Positions 44,094-52,801 of a DNA stretch of 64,000 nucleotides are shown here, one piece after another. A model generated the notes under the pieces. It did no database searches, had not been told where the DNA came from, and saw only the letters and a program-made list of their open reading frames with translations. Source of the stretch: Zhouia amylolytica (GTDB lineage Bacteria; Bacteroidota; Bacteroidia; Flavobacteriales; Flavobacteriaceae); the NCBI RefSeq assembly GCF_900116365.1, contig NZ_FPAG01000002.1, positions 361,341 through 425,340 of the forward strand, written 5' to 3'. Position 1 is the stretch's first letter; each line of letters starts with the position of its first letter. A program made the translations under genes and the position numbers.

Positions 44094-44112
44094 GAATATT
44101 TAGATTTCCAGG

Positions 44113-46287
44113 TTAATTTCGCTTCCTGGATCGCTTTTTATTTTTATTCTTTTTTGGATGAACCAATGTCATTTCGGCGATTAAATTATCTGCTTCAGCA
44201 TATTTATCGATGATGAATAACACATAGCGAATATCGACCATAATGTTTCGACAAATAGCAGGATCATAATAGATATCACTCATGGTCCCTTCCCATACAC
44301 GATCAAAATTAAGCCCTATAAGATTACCATTCGAATCAATAGCAGGGCTGCCGGAATTTCCACCTGTAGTATGATTAGTCCCAATAAAGCATACCGGAAG
44401 CTTTCCATTTTCCGAATAGGCACCATAATCTTTCTTATTGTATAACTCAAGAAGCTTTTCAGGTACATCGAATTCGTAATCATTAGGTACGTATTTCTCT
44501 ATTACCCCCTCAAGATAGGTAACAGGTTCGTAATAAACAGCGTCCTTTGGACTATATCCTTTTACCGTCCCATAGGTAACACGCAAAGTACTGTTAGCAT
44601 CAGGAAATATTCTGGCGTCCTGAGGGCTTAATTCCAGTAATGCCTTCATATAAGTACGCTGTAGGGCCTGAATTTCAAGATTTAATTGATTATAAACAGG
44701 TTCAACCTGCATATGATAGGTCTTGGCAATATCATAAACCAGCGAATAACCCGGGTCGTTTTGTAACTTACCTATAACTTCTTCCGGATTCCCTTCCAGT
44801 AAAGTTTTTAACGAATCATAACTTGTTAGTGCGGAGGTTAAATATACTTTAGTAGTAAGCGCTGAAGGATCAATGTTTTTTAATGAGTTAGGCAGAAAAT
44901 TTTTAGGGGCATCCTTGGCATAAATATCGATCAATGCTTTAAAAACATTCTCATCCACGTTTTTATTGTAATCTTTATAAGTAGCTGCCAGGCGATTAAT
45001 AAGGTTACCCTTCCTGGCCATGAACGCTTGCTCACCCTTGCTATTCAAAACAAGTTCAAGCTGGACTAATTGATAACCGATTTTTAATAATTCTACGTTC
45101 CTGTTTACAATCTCATAAAAGTAATCTCTACTTAGGGCATAAGGACCGATTTCATCGTAGTATTTTTCAAAATCAGGAATCAAATGCCCATACATTTCAT
45201 CTTTTCCGGCTTTCTTGATCCATTCCTGAAAAACCTGTTCATGGGCTTTCTTAACAGCAATGGCATTTGACTTTGTTAAGCCCTGATTTTCACCAATCCA
45301 TTTTTTCCAATAATTCGCAATACGGGCATATTTAGAGGCATATTGTATTTTAATTTGTTGATCATTTCGCATGAACTCATCCTGAACTTTAAGGGCAGCA
45401 TCTCTTATGGCTATTTTAGCAGGGTTAAGTTCGTTCACAATCTGTTCTACCGCAACCGCAGGTAAATATTCTTGAGTACGCCCCGGGAAACCAAACACCA
45501 AAGTAAAGTCGTCTTCAGCGATACCATCTAAAGAAATGGGTAAATAATGCTTTGGTGTATAAGGAACATTATCAGCAGCATATTCAGCAGGACGATTGTT
45601 TTTATCCGCATAAATTCTAAATAGAGAAAAATCACCGGTATGTCTTGGCCAAACCCAGTTGTCAGTATCAGAACCGAACTTACCTATGGATGATGGCGGT
45701 GCTCCAACCAATCGGATATCCTTAAAGGTTTCCACCACAAAAAGCATGTATTGGTTTCCTTCATAAAAAGTCTTAACTCTATTTTCTTGCCAATCTTCCT
45801 TGGGATAGTTGTTGACCAATTGACTAATGTTCGTCTGGATCTTTTGTTGTTTTTCACTTTCTGTATTAAGGAGATGAGTTCCTTCAAGAACCTGCTTGGT
45901 TACATCTGCAATTTTCACAATAAAGGTGACGGAAGTACCCGGATTTGGAAGCTCTTCATTTAAGTCCTTAGCCCAAAAACCATCAGTTAAGTAATCGTTT
46001 TCTAGCGTTGAGTGCGATTGAATCATACTATAACCACAATGATGATTTGTTAGAAGAAGCCCCTTAGGAGAAATCACCTCTGAAGTGCAACCTCCATTAA
46101 AATGGGGAACCGCATCTTTTAAACTGGAATTGTTCACATCATAGATGTCTTTTGCTGACATCTGCATGCCTAATTCTTTCATTTCTTTTTCATTCATTCC
46201 TTCTAATAGAGAAGGAATCCACATGCCACCTTGTTGCGCAAATAGTGGGAAAACTGCTAGTAAAAACAGTAGTTTTATATATTTCAT
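44113..46287 (-). CDS. S46 family dipeptidyl peptidase (DPP7/DPP11 type)
   Basis: The 724-residue product has a signal peptide (MKYIKLLFLLAVFPLFAQQ) and is a full-length S46 serine exopeptidase. Catalytic residues visible are His in LLLTNHHCGY (about 83), Asp in the GSDTDNWVWPRHTGDF region (about 207-222), and Ser in TGGNSGSP (about 645). These periplasmic enzymes release dipeptides from polypeptides and feed peptide uptake. The DPP7/DPP11 distinction depends on a residue near FDRVWEGTMSD that I would not assign by eye. It is a single-gene unit with a strong terminator. The C-terminus is very basic (KKNKNKKRSRKRN). Confidence 0.92.
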   Translation of the reverse strand: MKYIKLLFLLAVFPLFAQQGGMWIPSLLEGMNEKEMKELGMQMSAKDIYDVNNSSLKDAVPHFNGGCTSEVISPKGLLLTNHHCGYSMIQSHSTLENDYLTDGFWAKDLNEELPNPGTSVTFIVKIADVTKQVLEGTHLLNTESEKQQKIQTNISQLVNNYPKEDWQENRVKTFYEGNQYMLFVVETFKDIRLVGAPPSSIGKFGSDTDNWVWPRHTGDFSLFRIYADKNNRPAEYAADNVPYTPKHYLPISLDGIAEDDFTLVFGFPGRTQEYLPAVAVEQIVNELNPAKIAIRDAALKVQDEFMRNDQQIKIQYASKYARIANYWKKWIGENQGLTKSNAIAVKKAHEQVFQEWIKKAGKDEMYGHLIPDFEKYYDEIGPYALSRDYFYEIVNRNVELLKIGYQLVQLELVLNSKGEQAFMARKGNLINRLAATYKDYNKNVDENVFKALIDIYAKDAPKNFLPNSLKNIDPSALTTKVYLTSALTSYDSLKTLLEGNPEEVIGKLQNDPGYSLVYDIAKTYHMQVEPVYNQLNLEIQALQRTYMKALLELSPQDARIFPDANSTLRVTYGTVKGYSPKDAVYYEPVTYLEGVIEKYVPNDYEFDVPEKLLELYNKKDYGAYSENGKLPVCFIGTNHTTGGNSGSPAIDSNGNLIGLNFDRVWEGTMSDIYYDPAICRNIMVDIRYVLFIIDKYAEADNLIAEMTLVHPKKNKNKKRSRKRN

Positions 46288-46635
46288 GGATAGATTTTTT
46301 AAAAGTTCTGCAATATAAAGGTTTTCGCAAGGGTAATTATTAGGGAATTCTTAAAATAATCGCAGGAAGGTTGAGATTTTTATTACCCTTATTACCCTAG
46401 TGAATTATGAAGTCGAACAAAATACCTAAACCTAAAGTCCATAGTATTCAGCCTACTTTTAATAAGGTGAAATTCTAAAAAGAATATTTGGCGATTGGGA
46501 GGCTTAAATCTTCACTTATTATAAGTCGATAATCTGCGATTCACGTTATTGAAATGAAAACCCTGATGTAATGAAGGTCAACCAAGATGGCTGAAAACAA
46601 GAGAGGTTGCGAACCTACTCACAACCTCTTTTAAT
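46288..46635. other. intergenic region upstream of S46 peptidase
   Basis: No gene is evident in 348 bases. It should hold the minus-strand promoter of the peptidase gene, but no clear TAnnTTTG element was found. A short hairpin with arms 46602-46609 and 46622-46629 lies at its right end. Confidence 0.4.
46602..46629 (-). terminator. possible terminator of the basic secreted protein gene
   Basis: An 8-bp stem with a 12-base loop follows the stop at 46636 on the minus strand, but the U tract after it is interrupted, so this is a weak call. Confidence 0.4.
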
Positions 46636-47043
46636 TTAGATAGAAATTCTAATGGAACCATTTCTAAAGAAAAGTTCTGCATCAATGTTTATGGGATTAC
46701 GAGTTCTTCTCGAGTAGTATACATCATCCTCGTAATAGTAATCATCATTGTGGTAAAATTCATGATTACATCTTCTGCATGCTTCCAAATGTTGAAGTTC
46801 ACGCTCCCTTAAAACTTTATAATATGCTCTTTCGGCTTTTGCCATTTCACGATAATAATGTGCTTCAGCCTTTCGACGCTCCTTGTTATATTTAGCAATC
46901 TCTTTTCTACGCTCTTTTTCCCATTTGTGGTGTTTCTTGTGTATTTTATTTTTATGCTTATGACTCTTAGCATGAGGGGGTTGTCCATGGGCAACAAGAG
47001 CGGAAAAGACTACAGTGACTATAAATAATAATTTCGCTTTCAT
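46636..47043 (-). CDS. highly basic secreted hypothetical protein
   Basis: The 135-residue product has a signal peptide (MKAKLLFIVTVVFSALVAHGQ), then a long Lys/His/Arg-rich segment (about 25-80; KSHKHKNKIHKKHHK) likely to form a charged helix with ERRK and AEAHYY repeats, a CRRC pair, an acidic Tyr-rich stretch (DDYYYEDDVYY), and a conserved-looking end IDAELFFRNGSIRISI. The end resembles the C-terminus of other small flavobacterial secreted proteins. Function is unknown. It stands alone on the minus strand. Confidence 0.65.
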   Translation of the reverse strand: MKAKLLFIVTVVFSALVAHGQPPHAKSHKHKNKIHKKHHKWEKERRKEIAKYNKERRKAEAHYYREMAKAERAYYKVLRERELQHLEACRRCNHEFYHNDDYYYEDDVYYSRRTRNPINIDAELFFRNGSIRISI

Positions 47044-47140
47044 AAGATTTAATTTTAATGTTCACTGAAGTCCATTCAATAGTCGTGCCAGAATAATTTT
47101 TGTAGCATGTATGCTTATTCCGTATAAGTAGTATGGCAAC

Positions 47141-47584
47141 CTATTTTTTCCTGTAAAGTAGTTTTCTCAATATTAAAATACCATTGGTGACTTTTCGCTT
47201 TTTAGTTAAAATAGGAATAGATAGCGTAGCAAGTATGGAGATACATGCTGCAGTACCTAATGCCCCGCCATAACCGTTAAAGAAGTCACTTGTGTTAATA
47301 TAAAAAAATGAGAAAATAATCCCTGAAAAAGTAATGAGCCAGTAGTTTGAAATAATACGCGAAGAAACCATTCCGATGAATGATCCGCCTATAAAAACAA
47401 CTGGAATATTATTCGTTAAGTGCTCACTTAAAACAGAAGGGAATAAATAAAAGAAACCACCAACCAATAGGGCCGATAAAGCCGATGCCCGAACAGGACC
47501 TTGTTTAAGTTTGGTATTTATGATATAAGTTAACAGGGCTCCGATGATTCCAAAACATACGATGATAAGTTTTTCTATAAACAT
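47141..47584 (-). CDS. small membrane protein, partner B of a related pair
   Basis: The 147-residue protein has four to five hydrophobic helices and a basic C-terminal tail. It shares with the upstream product a pattern of short motifs: K-GPV-A near the second helix, a GSFIGM stretch in the middle, and F-G-GG-LGT-A near the end. I do not know the family. The start codon overlaps the stop of the upstream gene by one base (TAATG), which implies coupled translation and probably one complex. Confidence 0.65.
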   Translation of the reverse strand: MFIEKLIIVCFGIIGALLTYIINTKLKQGPVRASALSALLVGGFFYLFPSVLSEHLTNNIPVVFIGGSFIGMVSSRIISNYWLITFSGIIFSFFYINTSDFFNGYGGALGTAACISILATLSIPILTKKRKVTNGILILRKLLYRKK

Positions 47585-48138
47585 TAGTAAAGCAAAAATA
47601 AGAGAAATGAAGTGAAGGCAACACCACCAAAAGCTATGGTACCTAATTTACCGCCAAATCCGTGAAAAACACCCTTTGAAATAACCATAAATAACCCTGT
47701 AATTACACCAGCAATTATGATGAAACTATAATTCGGAGCTACATCATGATGAGACATCCCGACAAAACAGCCACAATAGATGGAAGCCGGAGCAAGCTTA
47801 AACAATCTTGACTCACGATTAATAGTTGGAATAAATGAAGCCATGGTGCCGATAATGCCTGCAGCCAATACAGGGCCTGTTTTTAAATAATGAGTAACAG
47901 AGTAGGTGGAGATGGCACCTAAAGTTACGAATACAATTGCTATGAAATCTTCAATAAAATGTTCTTCATGAATTAGGGGGGCTTTGTAATAGGTCACTGT
48001 AGTTAAAAATAAGAACAGTATGAGCAGAAAACTGATGGGGAAAGCATTCTTCTTTTCTAAAATTAAAGCCACTAAGAATATAAGATGAAAAAAAGCAATT
48101 AATGAAAATGAGATAATGCGGATAATCTTTGGTTTCAA
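47584..48138 (-). CDS. small membrane protein, partner A of a related pair
   Basis: The 184-residue protein has about six hydrophobic helices. From residue 65 on it resembles the next gene's product (KTGPVLAAG, GCFVGMSHH, FHGFGGKLGT), with two extra helices at the N-terminus. The pair may be a duplicated half-transporter or channel that works as a heterodimer, similar in principle to other two-gene membrane pairs; that is inference. Upstream lies the simple-repeat tract. Confidence 0.65.
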   Translation of the reverse strand: MKPKIIRIISFSLIAFFHLIFLVALILEKKNAFPISFLLILFLFLTTVTYYKAPLIHEEHFIEDFIAIVFVTLGAISTYSVTHYLKTGPVLAAGIIGTMASFIPTINRESRLFKLAPASIYCGCFVGMSHHDVAPNYSFIIIAGVITGLFMVISKGVFHGFGGKLGTIAFGGVAFTSFLLFLLY

Positions 48139-48275
48139 ATATGCAGCTGTTTTTAATTTTTATTAAATGAGTGCAAAAGTATTGAGTAATATCCGTACCA
48201 CCATAGGTTTGTTGTGTTTTAACTCATCTAATTAAAACATAGGAAAAATGATATAAAACCATTGAATAATCATAA

Positions 48276-48472
48276 ATCCATTATCAATTATCCATTATTC
48301 ATTATTCATTATTCATTATTCATTATCATTTATCAACTATCAACTATCAACTATCAATTATCAATTATCAATTATCCATTATCAATTATCAATTATCCAT
48401 TATCAATTATCAATTATCCATTATTCATTATTCATTATTCATTATTCATTATCATTTATCAATTATCAATTC
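48276..48472. repeat. simple-repeat tract of CAATTATC / CATTATTC units
   Basis: About 200 bases are built almost only of 7-8-base units ATTATCA, ATTATCC and ATTATTC. There is a higher order: a block with four CATTATT units and CATTTATCAA occurs at both ends (about 48291-48350 and 48418-48472), with a 24-base repeat in between. It begins at the 3' end of the YdjM-like gene. Such tracts are frequent in flavobacterial intergenic DNA. Confidence 0.85.
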
Positions 48473-49461
48473 CCTTTAATACGTAACCATAAATCATTCA
48501 GAAGTTTCTTGGCATTACTACGGTCTTTAGGTACCTCGGTTATTTGTATGGTATGATCGGATTTAGTTAACAAATAACTAAATACAAAATTTTGGCTGGA
48601 GGGGTCCACACTTAAGGTTCCGAACCTAAGATCATTTATATAGAGCAATTTATCCTTCTCCGCAATAGAGTACCACCCATTGGTAATTTTAATCAATCGC
48701 CTTATTTTGTCGTTATCTTTTAAGGCTCCCAGTAGGTGATGATTTTTTGGATGTGCCGTAAAATGTATAGGTTTAGAGTCGAAAAATGAATAATACCCAA
48801 TGAGATAATGATCATCGGTTTCCACATTGGCGGTCCATAAAATACTGTTCAACGGGCTAGGACGAGTTTCAATTTGTGTATAGCTAAGCTTTTGTTGATC
48901 AAGAGCCTCGGTAAATTTAGTATAAACGATTCCTTTTAAAATAATCGTTAAAACCAAATAAGAACTACTCACAAACAAACCGATGTTATTTAATCGTCTT
49001 CGTTTCGCATGGTCTTTCTTGAAAAACATAGCCCATAAAAGAAACCCCATAAAAGGAAGGGTGTATAACGGATCGATCACAAAAATGTTTTTATAGGCTA
49101 AACGCAGATCCAGAGGCCAGAAAAGCTGTGTCCCCCAGGTGGTATGAGCATCCAGTAATGGGTGAGTAAACAACGCTAAAAACATGAGTTTCGACCACTC
49201 TTTCCAGGTGGCTCCCTTTTCCCAAAGTGAAATTAACCAGCCAAATAGCAAACCAAAGAGTATGGAAAACAGTATGGAATGGGTAAATCCACGATGTATC
49301 TCCAGAGCGGTTACCGTGTCATAAAGTTTACCAATATAAACGTCAAGATCGGGAATGGTACCGCCAATAGCCCCATAGAGCATAGCTTTATTACCAACTT
49401 TCTTGCCTAAGGCAACTTCTCCTACAGAAGCACCAAGTACGATTTGAGTCAGGGAATCCAT
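48466..49461 (-). CDS. YdjM/DUF457-type membrane-bound metal-dependent hydrolase
   Basis: I place the start at the Met at 49461 (MDSLTQIVLGA), the usual beginning of this family, rather than eight codons upstream; the product is 331 residues. The metal-binding residues appear in GTIPDLDV (about 36-43), HRGFTHSILF (about 58-67) and the later FTHPLLDAHTTWGT segment, within four to five membrane helices in the first half. The C-terminal half (about 195-331) is soluble and beta-rich. Family members are inner-membrane proteins of unclear substrate, called LexA-regulated or phospholipase-like in places. It is divergent from the TonB-dependent receptor gene. Confidence 0.83.
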   Translation of the reverse strand: MDSLTQIVLGASVGEVALGKKVGNKAMLYGAIGGTIPDLDVYIGKLYDTVTALEIHRGFTHSILFSILFGLLFGWLISLWEKGATWKEWSKLMFLALFTHPLLDAHTTWGTQLFWPLDLRLAYKNIFVIDPLYTLPFMGFLLWAMFFKKDHAKRRRLNNIGLFVSSSYLVLTIILKGIVYTKFTEALDQQKLSYTQIETRPSPLNSILWTANVETDDHYLIGYYSFFDSKPIHFTAHPKNHHLLGALKDNDKIRRLIKITNGWYSIAEKDKLLYINDLRFGTLSVDPSSQNFVFSYLLTKSDHTIQITEVPKDRSNAKKLLNDLWLRIKGN

Positions 49462-49573
49462 CGATACATTGAATTGATACCACAAAAATAACCTTTTACG
49501 GAGAGTCGGGACAACAAATTACCGGATATTGAAATTTATTTTGAAAAGAGGATGATAATAATTTTGTTTAATA

Positions 49574-49581
49574 TATTTTTG
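49574..49581 (+). promoter_or_regulatory. possible -7 element of the TonB-dependent receptor gene
   Basis: TATTTTTG matches TAnnTTTG 25 bases before the ATG at 49606; a -33 box is not obvious. Confidence 0.35.
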
Positions 49582-49605
49582 TCTTTGTTAAACAATTATC
49601 TCACT

Positions 49606-51972
49606 ATGATTGATCACCATACAAGGCATATACATATTGTAATTCTTTTATTATTTAGTATTTCCTACACTTTCGCCCAACAAGCAAAAGGAACCTTAAC
49701 AGGGTATGTAACAGATATGTTGGGGTATCCGTTGGAGGGAGCCACGGTTGTAATACAAGGAACTTCTCAGGGTACGGTAACAAATCAAAATGGTAAATAT
49801 AGTCTTGAAAATCTACAGCCGGGCTCATATCAGGTAACGGCCTCCTTCTTAGGATATAAGTCTGAAACCATATATAACGTTGTGGTTAAATCGGTCGGAA
49901 CCGTACCACTGAATTTTTCGTTGATGACTCAAGAGGAGACTTTAGAAGCCGTAATAGTTCAGAAACAACCAACATCACGGCCAAAAGAAACTCCATTGTC
50001 ATATCAGCAACTCTCGGCGGTTGAAATAGCCACATATCCCGGGGGGAATAATGATGTAGTTCGTGTGGCTCAATCATTTCCAGGGGTTTCACCTTCGGTT
50101 GGAGGCTTTAGAAATGATTTAATAATCAGGGGTGGAGCACCCAACGAAACAGTGTATTATTTAGATGGGGTAGAGATTCCTAATATTAATCACTTCAGTA
50201 CACAGGGGAGTTCAGGAGGTCCGGTAGGAATGTTGAATGTGTCATTTATTGAAGACGTGAATTTAGCCACCTCTTCATTTGGAGCCGTCTACGATAATCC
50301 ACTCTCGGGTGTTTTACAGTTTAACCAACGCGATGGAAATCGTAAAAATTTTAGAGGAAATTTTCGATTGAGCGCTAGTGATGCGGCTCTCACTGTAGAA
50401 GGTCCTTTATTTAAAGGCCGGAATGAAGAAAGTAATACCAGTTTTATGCTATCTGTTCGACGAAGCTACCTTCAGTTTTTATTTAAATTTATTGGATTGC
50501 CAATTCGCCCTGATTACTGGGATTATCAATACAAACTAACGCATAAAATAGGGGATTATGATGAAATTAATATCCTGGGATTGGGAAGTATTGATGATTT
50601 CTCATTAGAATCACCTGAGGATTTTGATGAAGAGCAACAAGCTACTTTTGAACAAACACCGTTTATTGAACAGCAGACCAATACTATTGGTATATCCTGG
50701 AAACATCGCTTTAAAAATAGTAAAGGATATATCAGAACAGTCCTTAGTAATAATACCCTGGAAAATAACTTTACAAGGTATGAGGACAATGAAACGCAGT
50801 CGAATCCTTTTTTTATAAACGATTCAAAGGAAGCAGAAACCAAATTGCGGTTTAGTTATAATAAGTTTTTTGACGGATGGAAATTAGAGGGTGGATTCAA
50901 TACGCAACTATCCAATTATAAAAATAGTACGGTCGATTTGAAAAATGATGCAGCCTATATTACTGAAATTGACTTTTTTAAATATGGGTATTATGCGAAT
51001 GTTACAAAATCGTTCTTAGAAGGGCGCATAGATCTGTCAGCAGGATTTAGAATGGATGATGACTCTTTTACTTCCGAAAACAATTTATTGAATACATTTT
51101 CACCCAGAATGGCCGTTTCATATGAATTCATGCCAAGCTGGAAATTGAATGCTACCGTAGGCAGATATTTTAAATTACCTCCTTATACGATTTTAGGTTT
51201 TAGAAATAATGATTCGGAGTTGATCAATAAGAATGTTAATTATACCCGATCAGATCATTATGTAATAGGAATTGAAAAAATACTGTCTGGATCCAGTAGT
51301 ATAGCTGTCGAAGCATTCTATAAAAAATATGCAGATTATCCCGTTTCAGTTAGAGATAGCGTTTCTTTAGCCAACAAGGGAGGTGGATTTGAAGTTTTAG
51401 GGAATGAACCGGTAAAGTCCGTGGGTAAAGGCAGATCCTATGGAGCCGAATTGATGTTCCAGCAAAAACTTACGAAAAACTTCTATGGTATTTTCTCTTA
51501 TACGTATTTCTTTAGTGAATTTACCGGGTTTGATGAAAGTCAATATCTCCCTTCTGTATGGGATAGCAGACATTTGATCTCTTTCACAGGAGGTTATCAG
51601 TTACCAAAACTTTGGGAGGTAAGCACACGTTATCGTTTTAGCGGAAAAACACCGTTTGTTCCTATTGATATCCAATCGAGTACAGCATCTTACCCTGATC
51701 TTATTTATGACTACAACAGATTAGGTGAAGAAAAGCTGAAAAGTTTCTCGCAACTGGATATTAGAATTGATAAAAAATGGAACTTTAAAAAGATCTCTCT
51801 GGATTTATTTTTTGAAGTACAGAATGTGCTCGCCGAAGATTTGCCACAACCTCCGGAATATGGACTGGCAAGAGATGAATCTGGCCAACCGCTTACACCG
51901 AGAACACTTACAGAAATAACCACCGATTCAGGAACTATTATCCCCGTAATTGGTTTAGTGTTAGATTTTTAG
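49606..51972 (+). CDS. TonB-dependent outer-membrane receptor with carboxypeptidase-like N-domain
   Basis: I chose the ATG at 49606 because it starts a normal signal peptide (HIVILLLFSISYTFAQ) and because a -7-like element overlaps the earlier ATG at 49552. The product has 788 residues: CarboxypepD-regulatory-like domain (GTLTGYVTDMLGYPLEGATVVI, about 28-110), plug (about 125-240, with LIIRGGAPNETVYYLDGVEIP) and a 22-strand barrel ending in Phe. It has no SusD partner, unlike the SusC gene further on, and the DUF457-type gene is divergent. Substrate class is unknown. Confidence 0.88.
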   Translation: MIDHHTRHIHIVILLLFSISYTFAQQAKGTLTGYVTDMLGYPLEGATVVIQGTSQGTVTNQNGKYSLENLQPGSYQVTASFLGYKSETIYNVVVKSVGTVPLNFSLMTQEETLEAVIVQKQPTSRPKETPLSYQQLSAVEIATYPGGNNDVVRVAQSFPGVSPSVGGFRNDLIIRGGAPNETVYYLDGVEIPNINHFSTQGSSGGPVGMLNVSFIEDVNLATSSFGAVYDNPLSGVLQFNQRDGNRKNFRGNFRLSASDAALTVEGPLFKGRNEESNTSFMLSVRRSYLQFLFKFIGLPIRPDYWDYQYKLTHKIGDYDEINILGLGSIDDFSLESPEDFDEEQQATFEQTPFIEQQTNTIGISWKHRFKNSKGYIRTVLSNNTLENNFTRYEDNETQSNPFFINDSKEAETKLRFSYNKFFDGWKLEGGFNTQLSNYKNSTVDLKNDAAYITEIDFFKYGYYANVTKSFLEGRIDLSAGFRMDDDSFTSENNLLNTFSPRMAVSYEFMPSWKLNATVGRYFKLPPYTILGFRNNDSELINKNVNYTRSDHYVIGIEKILSGSSSIAVEAFYKKYADYPVSVRDSVSLANKGGGFEVLGNEPVKSVGKGRSYGAELMFQQKLTKNFYGIFSYTYFFSEFTGFDESQYLPSVWDSRHLISFTGGYQLPKLWEVSTRYRFSGKTPFVPIDIQSSTASYPDLIYDYNRLGEEKLKSFSQLDIRIDKKWNFKKISLDLFFEVQNVLAEDLPQPPEYGLARDESGQPLTPRTLTEITTDSGTIIPVIGLVLDF

Positions 51973-52133
51973 TAGTCTTCAGTTAAGTGCTAAACCATGT
52001 TGGTTATCTGGATATGTTTTTAAATAAAAAGAAAATTTAAAACTTTCATTTGTTTTTTATTTATAATAATTTTTCTTTGTTTTGTTATTATTTCAGAATT
52101 TAAGTTGAATTCATAAATTATAAACAATATATC

Positions 52134-52760
52134 TTGAAAGTTGTTTCGGAAGCTTTAGATTTTAACAATACCACTACAGTATCGGTAAAGAATCCAACTG
52201 TAGAGGAGGTTCGTTTTCAGACTGATTCTGAATTATGGGAGGCTTTTAAAGAAGGTGATGAAACAGCTTTTATAAAAATATATAATGATTATTTTGAATC
52301 CCTTTGTGATTTTGGAATTCAATTCGCTCCTTTATCTACTGTCAAGGATGCTGTCCAGGATGTATTTATACATTTAAGAACTAAACGAGCGCAATTACCC
52401 GCATTAAAAAATTCGATTCAACCATTTTTATTCCAGTGCTTAAAAAGACATTTGTTTAACCTCAATAAGAAAGCAGCAAAGAGTAATTTTAAACTTACTG
52501 AGGATATTTTTGAAATAGCTGTATCGCATGAATCTGCAATTATCCTGAATCAGGAACACAAGGTAAAACTTGAAAGACTCAATAGGGCCCTGGGAAAATT
52601 GAATGCCAAACAGCGAGAAGCGATCTATTATTATTTCTACAAGGAAATGAGTTATGAAGAGGTTCAGGATCTAATGGGGTTTGATAATGTAAAGTCGGCT
52701 CGGAACCTGATTTATAAGATCGTTAAGAAACTCAAACAAACTTTTTTATACTTTTTTTAA
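52134..52760 (+). CDS. ECF sigma factor (FecI/RpoE type)
   Basis: The 208-residue protein has sigma region 2 (SELWEAFKEGDETAFIKIYNDYFE, then DAVQDVF, about 32-90) and region 4 (LGKLNAKQREAIYYYFYKEMSYEEVQDLM, about 145-185). No ATG or GTG occurs in frame before region 2, so a TTG at 52134 is the only start in view, with a 30-residue N-terminal extension. It heads the FecR / SusC / SusD / phospholipase genes in one direction and should transcribe that operon after release by FecR. Confidence 0.85.
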   Translation: MKVVSEALDFNNTTTVSVKNPTVEEVRFQTDSELWEAFKEGDETAFIKIYNDYFESLCDFGIQFAPLSTVKDAVQDVFIHLRTKRAQLPALKNSIQPFLFQCLKRHLFNLNKKAAKSNFKLTEDIFEIAVSHESAIILNQEHKVKLERLNRALGKLNAKQREAIYYYFYKEMSYEEVQDLMGFDNVKSARNLIYKIVKKLKQTFLYFF

Positions 52761-52801
52761 AAAAAAACTGATGTCGTTTTAATGTTTCGGATGTCTATAG
52801 G

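Noticed and set aside
48276-48472. Possible CRISPR array
   Set aside because: Units are 7-8 bases and merge without unique spacers; no cas gene is present.
48262-48486. Plus-strand frame of 74 codons across the repeat tract
   Set aside because: The protein is only a translation of the simple repeats (NYPLFIIHYS-type) and it overlaps the 3' end of the opposite gene.
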